DNA from: Acidobacteriota bacterium
GTDB taxonomy: Bacteria > Acidobacteriota > Blastocatellia > Pyrinomonadales > Pyrinomonadaceae
Assembly (NCBI GenBank): GCA_020199775.1
Contig: JAIVJZ010000003.1
Span: forward strand, 79,113-143,112
Direction of reading: 5' to 3'
DNA: 64,000 nucleotides
The notes beneath the pieces were generated by a model, which was not told where the DNA came from, searched no databases, and saw only the letters and a list, made by a program, of their open reading frames with translations. A program made the translations under genes and the position numbers. Below, in pieces: positions 57,169 to 64,000 of this stretch (positions within the stretch are counted from its first letter, which is position 1; each line of letters begins with the position of its first letter).

Positions 57169-59616
57169 TCACAAAGAGGCGAGCGTTTTGCGCGTCTCCT
57201 GCTCGTGCTCCGGCGAGAGCTTATTGCCTTTGGTCGTGTTCAGGGCTTGTTGCAACTGCTGGCGCGCTTCCGCCTTGCGCCCGGCGGCGGCGAGCGCAAG
57301 ACCGAGGTGATAGCGATAGACCGCGCTGTCGACGCCGCGAGCCGTCGTCTGCCGCACGGCCTTTTGCAGTTGCTCGACGGCCGCCGCGTGCAGCCCCTTC
57401 TTGTAATAGACCCAGCCGAGCGTGTCGGCATAACCCGGTTCTTCGGGAAACTTCTGGACGACGCCCTGCGCGAGCCGGACGGCTTCGTCCAAATTGCCCT
57501 TGCCGTATTCGGCGTAGTTCCACGCGAGATTGTTGGCGGCGAAAGCGTTCTCGGCGTTGATGGTCAGGGCGTGCTTGTAGGCCGCCGTCGAGGCGTCGTA
57601 ATTCTTGCGCCCGTCTTCGACCATGCCGATGAGCATGTAGGGCGTCGGGTCGTCGGGACGCTTCTCGCTCATGCGGCGAAACTCTGCGATGGCCTCGTCG
57701 GGTCGGTTCGTGTTGACGTAGAGCGAGCCGAGGGCGTTGAGCGCGGGGACGAAACCGGAGTCGAGTTCGAGCGTGCGGCGCAGGGCGGCTTCGGCCTGTT
57801 GCGCGTGCTGCTTCATCCCCTCCGCATTCCCCTGACCCATGGCCGCGCCGCTCTGCTTGCCGTAGATGACCGACTTGAGGAAATGGAGGCTGGCCGTGTT
57901 GGGGCGCGCGGCCGTGGCCTGATCCACGCGCGCGTGCGCCTCGTCGAACTTACCCTGCGACGTGTAGAGGTTGATCAGGCCGTTGAGCGCGTCGTAGTTC
58001 GCCGCGTCGAGCGAGAGCGCGCGCTCGTAGTGCTGCATGGCCTCGTCCGGCTTGCGCTCGGCGAGCGAGACGGCCGCGAGGTTGACGTGCGACGCGGGCG
58101 CGTTCGGCATGAGGTCGCGCGCCTGCGTGAAATCGGCGCGGGCGGCGGCCGTGTTCTGCGGCTGCGACTGCAAGTGGGTCGTGGCGCGCGCGGTCAGGGT
58201 TTTGGAGCGCAGTTCGTTCAGGAGTTGCGGCGATTGGCGCGCGTCGGGCGTGGTCTTGTCCAGACGCGCGAGCAGGTCGGTGGCGAGTCGTTGCGCGTTG
58301 GCCGCGTCTCCGGCGGCGAGATTGATCTGCACCTGCATCAATTTGCCGGGCAGGTAATCGGGGTGGAACTTTTCGAGGTCGCCCGCGTAGATGCGCGACT
58401 GCTCCATCTGCCCGGCGCGGAAGCTGGCCTCGGCCATAAAGTAGAGTCCGGCCTGATCGCGCGGCTCGATCTTCAAGACCTGTTTGAGGTCTTCGATGGC
58501 GTCTTTCGGCCTGTCCTGATTGAGCCTGAGGCGCGCGCGCAGGATTAAGCCTTCGCGGTCGTTCGCGTTCTTCTTGAGCGACTCTTCGACCTGCGCCGCC
58601 GCGCCCGTCTGGTCGCCGCGCTGCAACATCAACTCGGCGAGACGGTGACGGCCGCGCGCATAATCGGGCGCGCTTGCGACGATCTGCTGGTAGATATTCG
58701 CGGCCTCGTCGTAGCGGCCGGTGGAGGCGTAGAAATCGGCGAGCACGGCGCGGCCTTCCGGCCGTTCGCCGTCAACTTCGGCGAGGGCTTTGAAGGCTTC
58801 CTCGGCGCGGTCGAGTTGTTTGTTGACGAGGTAGAAACTGGCGAGCGTGAGTCGCGCGTCGCGGTTCTTCGGGTCAACTTCGACGGCGCGGCGAAACTCC
58901 GCCTCGGCCATGTCGAGCCGGTTCTGCGAGACGTAGAACTTGGCGTATTCGAGGTGCGCGAGCGCGGAGCGGTCGTTGATGGAGAGGGCGCGCTTGTAAA
59001 CTTCTTCGGCCTTCGCAGGCTCGTTCACCTGCCGGTGGAAGAGCGCGAGACTCATCAACGACTCGATGCGCTGCGGGTTGAGTTCGACGGCGCGCGTGAT
59101 GGCGGCGAAAGCCTCTTCGCGCTTGCCCGAGGCGAACAGCACGCTGCCCTTGAGGATGTGGCCTTCGATGTGGTTCGGGTCTTTTTGCAACACATCCTGA
59201 TAAAGCCGCTCGGCCTCGACGCGGAATTCGTCCTTCTGCTCGCGCTGGTAGAAGAGAATATAGTAGTTGCCGAGGCGCACGCGCGCGTCGAGGTTGTTGG
59301 CGTCAAGCGCGATGGTGCGGCGCAACTCGTCGAGGGCTTGCGGGTACTGCTCCATGCCCTCGTAGGCACGCGCCAGCCCCCAGTGCGCCTGTGCCAGTTT
59401 GTCGTCAATCTGGACGGCGTTGCGGAATTCGAGCGACGCCTCCTGAAACTTCTTCTCGGTCAGGTAGGCTTCGCCGCGCTGGACGTGTTCGGCTTTGGCT
59501 TTTTCGGGGTTGGAACAGGCGACGGTCGCAAACGCGCAGGCGGCGACGATGAAGGTGAGCAAAACAGACGACAAACTCCGGCCACTGCCGGAGCGCGGGC
59601 ACTCTTTGTGATTCAT
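57169..59616 (-). CDS. TPR lipoprotein-like protein (PrsT-like, exosortase system)
   Basis: 815 aa; signal peptide with Cys; many TPRs. Confidence 0.85.
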   Translation of the reverse strand: MNHKECPRSGSGRSLSSVLLTFIVAACAFATVACSNPEKAKAEHVQRGEAYLTEKKFQEASLEFRNAVQIDDKLAQAHWGLARAYEGMEQYPQALDELRRTIALDANNLDARVRLGNYYILFYQREQKDEFRVEAERLYQDVLQKDPNHIEGHILKGSVLFASGKREEAFAAITRAVELNPQRIESLMSLALFHRQVNEPAKAEEVYKRALSINDRSALAHLEYAKFYVSQNRLDMAEAEFRRAVEVDPKNRDARLTLASFYLVNKQLDRAEEAFKALAEVDGERPEGRAVLADFYASTGRYDEAANIYQQIVASAPDYARGRHRLAELMLQRGDQTGAAAQVEESLKKNANDREGLILRARLRLNQDRPKDAIEDLKQVLKIEPRDQAGLYFMAEASFRAGQMEQSRIYAGDLEKFHPDYLPGKLMQVQINLAAGDAANAQRLATDLLARLDKTTPDARQSPQLLNELRSKTLTARATTHLQSQPQNTAAARADFTQARDLMPNAPASHVNLAAVSLAERKPDEAMQHYERALSLDAANYDALNGLINLYTSQGKFDEAHARVDQATAARPNTASLHFLKSVIYGKQSGAAMGQGNAEGMKQHAQQAEAALRRTLELDSGFVPALNALGSLYVNTNRPDEAIAEFRRMSEKRPDDPTPYMLIGMVEDGRKNYDASTAAYKHALTINAENAFAANNLAWNYAEYGKGNLDEAVRLAQGVVQKFPEEPGYADTLGWVYYKKGLHAAAVEQLQKAVRQTTARGVDSAVYRYHLGLALAAAGRKAEARQQLQQALNTTKGNKLSPEHEQETRKTLASL

Positions 59617-59890
59617 CTCGGTCTTTCGGACTCCTTCGCGGCTCTTGCCGTCTGCTCGACCGGGGCAACGGTCTTTGAGCGGCAGCCGCGTCTGTTTTAG
59701 TTAAGCCGTCGGTACATCGGCTCGTTTAGGCCGCTTGCGGGTGAGGCACACCCCGAACGGCGTTAAACTCCACGATCATAAAACCGACAATCGGATTTCT
59801 CTTCCTGAAAGGGCGGCTGCAAATTTCCCCAAGAGCCGCCCCAATTCATGTTACCACTTCCCTCCCGCTTCGCGTCCAACTTTCCCACGC

Positions 59891-60541
59891 TCAGTTCGGG
59901 ATGAAACTCGGGAGCGCGGGCGACACTTGCGCCGCCAGATCGGAGGCGAGCGCGAGCGCGTCCGCTTCCGACTTCTGGATCGGCACGAGCACGCGCACCA
60001 TCGCGCCGTCGCTGCGCCTGAGTTTGACGCTATCGACGACGGTGTAAATCTTCCCCCAGTATTCGCTCGCCACGGCGCGCCCGCGCCCCTGATACCAGTA
60101 GATGAGCAACTGGCGCACTTCGCCGTTCTGGATGATGTAGCGGTTGGCCTCGAAGGGCGCGCCGCCGCCCGCGGGCGTGATCTGAATGGTGGCCGGGTCG
60201 TTCAAAGTCCAGCCCGCGCCGGGCAGGCAGTTGAGCGGGCTGTGATAGGTCGCGCCGTTGCGCTGCGAGGCGTAGTAGCCGACGTAGAAGTTAGCCCAAC
60301 GCCCGTCGGGCAGCAGGTAATCGCGCGAGAGGTAATCGTCGGCGCGCAGGACGCTCTCCGTCTGCGCGTCGAAACGCATGTCCGCGCCGCGCTGCCGCCA
60401 TTGGCCGAGCGTCTCCGGAAACTCTTTCAACTCGCGCCGCACCACGCTCGCCTCGCCGACGTGCTCCCACAAATTGACCACCGACCCGCCCATCAGCAGG
60501 AACGCCAGCAATGCCCAGAAATGCCACTTCTTCGATTTCAT
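59891..60541 (-). CDS. EpsI-like protein
   Basis: FYVGYYASQRNGATYHSPLNCLPGAGW motif of EpsI family. Confidence 0.85.
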   Translation of the reverse strand: MKSKKWHFWALLAFLLMGGSVVNLWEHVGEASVVRRELKEFPETLGQWRQRGADMRFDAQTESVLRADDYLSRDYLLPDGRWANFYVGYYASQRNGATYHSPLNCLPGAGWTLNDPATIQITPAGGGAPFEANRYIIQNGEVRQLLIYWYQGRGRAVASEYWGKIYTVVDSVKLRRSDGAMVRVLVPIQKSEADALALASDLAAQVSPALPSFIPN

Positions 60542-60542
60542 A

Positions 60543-60640
60543 TTGATTAGCTATTAGCTATCGGCCGCCGGCTCTCAGCCAGCAGTTTTTATCAGCCTTT
60601 TAGTATTAGCTGACAGTTGACGGCTGATGGCTGACTGCTT
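60543..60640. repeat. Word repeat (AGCTATTAGCTATC / GCTGACAGTTGACGGCTGATGGCTGA)
   Basis: Overlaps exosortase stop codon and fills gap to epsI-like gene. Confidence 0.6.
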
Positions 60641-61601
60641 CCGTCGCCGCCTCTTCCGTTCGCGCGGTTTTACGCGGCGGCGGCGGGGGCTGTTTCTTGC
60701 GCGCCCCGAATTTGTCGAGCACCCAGCCGAGCGCGAAGAGCAGCAGGAACGCGGCGATGTAGACGACCCAGCCGGAGAATTCGTGGAAGAAGCCGTCGGC
60801 CACTTCCGTCCCGTAGTAACGCGCGAGGATGCCCGTGCCGCTCACGCGCCCGGCGTTCGTGATGATCGCGATGGGCACGGCCGAGAGCACGAGGATGGCC
60901 GAACGCCATGTGCCGTAACGCTTCAAACTCGCGCGGAGTCCGCCGCCCTGTTGCCCACGCCCGCGCGGGTGCGTGAAGTAAGCGAAGACGACCGCGAGCG
61001 TCAACAGCGTCATCAGCGAACGGATGCCGCTACAGGCTTCGACCACTTCGAGTTTCTTCGTCACGCTCGAATTCAGGGGCATCAACTCGATGATGTTCCC
61101 CTGCCGGAGCACCGGGATGTCGAAGGCCCGCATCGCCCACACGGCGCAGCGCGACGCGAACAACTGCAACGGGAAGGCGATCTGGTTAAAGATGATCGCC
61201 GGGATGGGAATCGCCAGCGCGAGCAGCAAGAGCGGGACGAGCGCGAGGCGCAGGATGTGCCAGCCCCAGAGATAGATCGTGACCCCGGCCAGCATCACGA
61301 CGAGCGAAGTGCGCTGCATGAAGAGTTCCGCGCCCGCCGTGCCCGCCCACAGCATCAGGAGCGCGCCGACCACCAGCACGCCGCCCCACAGCAGACGCGG
61401 CCGCTTGGTCGCGGCCTCCAAGCGTTCGCGCTCGCTCCACAGGATGTAGCCGATGATGAACGGAATCAACAGCCCGTGCGAATAGTTCTCGTCCACCCAC
61501 CACTGGCCGCCGAGTTTCACCAGCACGGTCGCATACACGAACATAATCGCGGCCGCGAGAGCCATCGGCTTCCAGAGTTGGGGGCGTATCGAGACTGTCA
61601 T
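60606..61601 (-). CDS. Exosortase
   Basis: Polytopic; EACSGIRSLMTLLTL (Cys), NAGRVSGTGILARYYG (Arg), FFHEFSGWVVY (His). Confidence 0.92.
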   Translation of the reverse strand: MTVSIRPQLWKPMALAAAIMFVYATVLVKLGGQWWVDENYSHGLLIPFIIGYILWSERERLEAATKRPRLLWGGVLVVGALLMLWAGTAGAELFMQRTSLVVMLAGVTIYLWGWHILRLALVPLLLLALAIPIPAIIFNQIAFPLQLFASRCAVWAMRAFDIPVLRQGNIIELMPLNSSVTKKLEVVEACSGIRSLMTLLTLAVVFAYFTHPRGRGQQGGGLRASLKRYGTWRSAILVLSAVPIAIITNAGRVSGTGILARYYGTEVADGFFHEFSGWVVYIAAFLLLFALGWVLDKFGARKKQPPPPPRKTARTEEAATEAVSHQPSTVS

Positions 61602-61749
61602 TGCGCTTTATAACCCGTTAGGAAATAGTTCCGCGTTTGAAGAGGCAGGGGGGCGCGTAAAACTTGGGAGACTACTCACGCCGGTTAAGAGCTTAACAAA
61701 CTCGCGGCGGTGCGGGCAACTCAATAAATTAGAAGGAACGTTTAAAGAT

Positions 61750-61790
61750 GAAGGTTGAAAACATTTCGTGAAAGAATGTTTTCAACCTTC
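61750..61790. terminator. Rho-independent-like hairpin
   Basis: GAAGGTTGAAAACATT-TCGTGAAAG-AATGTTTTCAACCTTC. Confidence 0.85.
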
Positions 61791-61815
61791 GTCGCCGTTG
61801 ACGGTGCGTCCGACT

Positions 61816-64000
61816 TTAACGCAGGTTGATCGTAGCGGTGTTGCTGCGTTGGCCGCCCGTGACGACCGTGAGATTGACCGCGCCCGCGCCGCGCAGTTCG
61901 GCGTGGAGCACGACGGAAATCTGGTCGAGACCCGGCTGACGCCCTTGCGCCCCCGCGAATTCGACCGGCAACTGGAAGACCCGGCCGTCTCCCGTCCGCG
62001 CTTCGACCGTCACGGACTCGGCAAGATTGACGAGCACGCCCCCTTCGATGCGCACGTCGTTACTCGTGTCGGCGTTGGCGGCTGATGCGCTGATGCCCGT
62101 CGCAAAGAGCGTCAGGCGCGTGCGCTTGTCGGCCCCGAAGATGTTCGGCGAAACCACGTCGAACGAATCGGCTCCGGGTTCGTTGGCGTTCAGCGCGATG
62201 GCGCGGCCGGTGCCGAGGCCGCCGGCGGTGAAGAGGCCGGGGGCGGCCGCGCCGATGCGGGTCGTGCCGCGCGAGACGTAGCCGTCCTGCGAGGTCACGA
62301 TCACTTCGACTTCACCGGGCGGCAACCCCGCCGGGACGAAGAAGGCGAAGCGGCCGGGCGAGACGTAGAGGAGCGGCGCGGCTTGCCCGTTGATCGAAAC
62401 GCTCGCCCCCGCGAGTTCGTAAGGCAGCGACTTGTCCCCGACCCCGTCGGCCGAGACGCTCGACAGAGCCAGCGGACTCTGCGCCGCGTCTCCCGTGATG
62501 GTGCCCAAACTTAGCGGCGAGAGCAGCGGCGACATGGTCGCGCTCGAATAGGTGGCCGCCGCGCCGATGACCGGCAGGGTGTCGGCCGCCGGGGCGTGCG
62601 CGCTTGCGCCCGTAGTTCCGGGCGCGGGCGGAAGCATGAAGTTGAGCGCCTGACCGAGGCGGGAGGCGGCGATCTGCAAGCGATTCTGAACGCTCACCGA
62701 CCCCGCACCGGCCGCCGCCAGAGATTTCGCCGCGCGCACGAAATAGAGCGAGACGAGCAAGGCGTTATTGATGCGTTCGGCAGACTCAAATCGGCCGGCT
62801 TCGCGCAGGAAGGCGGCATGCGCCGATTCGATCTTTCTTTCCAGAGCTTCGATCTCGGCGGCCGACGCGGACGGGGCAGCGGCGAGCGCGGTAGCGAGCG
62901 TGTGCGCGGCGGCGACGGCTCCGGGCGAGACGAGCGGCGTGGGAGTCGGGGTCGGCGTGGGCGTCGGAGTAGGTGTCGGAGTAGGTGTCGGAGTAGGTGT
63001 CGGGGTGGGCGTCGCCGCACTCAACGCTTGCACTTTCGCCGCGCTGATGCCGTTTCCGGCCGTTTCCTGCGTCTTAAAGACGAGATAATAAGGATAAGCT
63101 TTCGCGGGGTTGCTCGTGGTATGAACGGTCGCGCCGTTCTTCTTATAGAGGATGTCGCCGTTGAGGTTGATCTCGATGCGCAGCACGTCGCCCGCGGACA
63201 GCGTCCCCTGCGACCTGTAAGTTCCCGACTCTCTGACGCCGTAGGATGTCGCGTCGGTGTACAGTGCGAACTCCAGATCGGCGTAATTGGTGGAGGCGGA
63301 TTCATCGTTCCTGTTGCCGAGGCCGATGATGCAATAGACACCGTTATGTCGCCATTCGAAGTAACCGGCGACGGAGAGCGTTTGCTGCGACTGCCCTTTC
63401 GCGAAGTAGCCGCCGCCGTTATGCGAGATGCTGCCGCCCGTCGCGGTCGCGTTGACCATGTTGACCCAGCTCACGTCCTGCACGCCCGCTGTCGGCGGCA
63501 GAGTAATAACCGGAGTCGGGGTGGGGACGGGGGTCGGATTGGGCGTCGGCGCAGGGGTCGGAGTCGGCGTGGGCGAGGAAGATGTAATGCCCATGGCGGC
63601 GTTCAGCGCGGCGAAGTCGCAGCCCACATCTTTACCGTCCGTGCCCGCGTTCTTGTAGGGACTATTTTCCGCAAGGCTGTAGACGCCATTCGCGCGATTC
63701 GCGAAGAGGACATCGTCGAGTTGAGCGGGATAGAAATTGTTGGCCGGATAATAGTTGCTGTTCGCGCTGGCGATCACGTTGCGGCTCAAAACGGCATTGG
63801 GAAAATACGTCGAGATCGTTCCCATGCCGGGCGTCTGCCCCGAGCCGAAGATGCCGTAAGCGTTATGCGCGGCGAGATTATTGGAGAAGGAGAAGTTGGT
63901 TGACGGCGCGCTGTTGGCCGACACCACGTTGCCCGTGTGCAGCACCGTGTTGTGCTCCACCGTCAACCCTTCCGCTCCCTCCACCTGAAGAAAATGACCC
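61816..64000 (-). CDS. Large secreted protein with Thr-Pro linkers and TIGR03437-like C-terminal domain (partial, continues beyond window)
   Basis: Beta-helix-like N-part, two (TP)n linkers, C-terminal ALNANEPGADSFDVVSPNIFGADKRTRLTLFATGIS; no stop through window edge. Confidence 0.8.
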   Translation of the reverse strand, partial: GHFLQVEGAEGLTVEHNTVLHTGNVVSANSAPSTNFSFSNNLAAHNAYGIFGSGQTPGMGTISTYFPNAVLSRNVIASANSNYYPANNFYPAQLDDVLFANRANGVYSLAENSPYKNAGTDGKDVGCDFAALNAAMGITSSSPTPTPTPAPTPNPTPVPTPTPVITLPPTAGVQDVSWVNMVNATATGGSISHNGGGYFAKGQSQQTLSVAGYFEWRHNGVYCIIGLGNRNDESASTNYADLEFALYTDATSYGVRESGTYRSQGTLSAGDVLRIEINLNGDILYKKNGATVHTTSNPAKAYPYYLVFKTQETAGNGISAAKVQALSAATPTPTPTPTPTPTPTPTPTPTPTPTPLVSPGAVAAAHTLATALAAAPSASAAEIEALERKIESAHAAFLREAGRFESAERINNALLVSLYFVRAAKSLAAAGAGSVSVQNRLQIAASRLGQALNFMLPPAPGTTGASAHAPAADTLPVIGAAATYSSATMSPLLSPLSLGTITGDAAQSPLALSSVSADGVGDKSLPYELAGASVSINGQAAPLLYVSPGRFAFFVPAGLPPGEVEVIVTSQDGYVSRGTTRIGAAAPGLFTAGGLGTGRAIALNANEPGADSFDVVSPNIFGADKRTRLTLFATGISASAANADTSNDVRIEGGVLVNLAESVTVEARTGDGRVFQLPVEFAGAQGRQPGLDQISVVLHAELRGAGAVNLTVVTGGQRSNTATINLR
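62940..63015. repeat. 12-nt tandem repeat encoding TPTP linker
   Basis: GGTGTCGGAGTA units at least 3 times plus degenerate flanking units. Confidence 0.85.

Noticed and set aside
54593-57310. 905-aa plus-strand ORF
   Set aside because: Antisense to the ATPase and Wzz-like genes; no recognisable motifs.
59617-59890. Possible class-I c-di-GMP riboswitch in the leader of the PrsT-like TPR gene (minus strand ...CACCCGCAAGCGGCCTAAACGAGCCGATGTACCGACGGC...)
   Set aside because: Shares the GCGGCCTAAAC word with known GEMM RNAs, but the GGCAAACC hairpin arm and the second stem spacing are missing. Judged coincidental without a covariance-model hit.
62940-63015. Short regularly spaced repeats as a CRISPR array
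   Set aside because: 12-nt contiguous units without spacers, in frame within a Thr-Pro linker coding sequence.

Overview
This is a high-GC bacterial chromosome window, probably Acidobacteriota (Blastocatellia/Pyrinomonadales-like). That placement is inferred from an ActA-like cytochrome, an Oar-like TonB receptor, a TIGR03437-like C-terminus and an exosortase/EPS locus. Most genes are on the minus strand. Housekeeping genes include glpX, cca, glyS, pnp, rpsO, dusB, an mreB-like gene, a surA-like gene, mfd, rfaE2-like and lysS. From about 47.7 to 61.6 kb there is a compact exosortase/PEP-CTERM-type exopolysaccharide locus: exosortase, EpsI-like, TPR/PrsT-like, Wzz/GumC-like, AAA ATPase, BY-kinase, sugar transferase, Wza-like, Ycf48-like and TPR genes. 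A candidate PEP-CTERM substrate lies far from it at about 25.5-26.1 kb. The most unusual signal is a dispersed set of intergenic word palindromes. Short near-repeated words (e.g. GAACGATGAACGCGGAACGATGAA, AATCGTGAATCGTAAATCGTGAA, CGCAAAGGCGCAAAGTCGCAAAGG, GTTTCAAGTTTCAGGTTTCAAG) are arranged as long, often perfect hairpins. These nearly always abut or overlap the stop codon of one gene and fill the gap to the next co-directional gene. The arms are perfectly complementary within a copy but permuted between copies, which suggests local arm-to-arm correction rather than simple copy-paste. Other points of interest are an AT-rich patch inside lysS, a nested palindromic repeat beside an RHH/membrane-protein pair with a perfect inverted-repeat operator candidate, and a degenerate receiver domain. 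No tRNA, rRNA or CRISPR array was recognised. No database search or folding was run.
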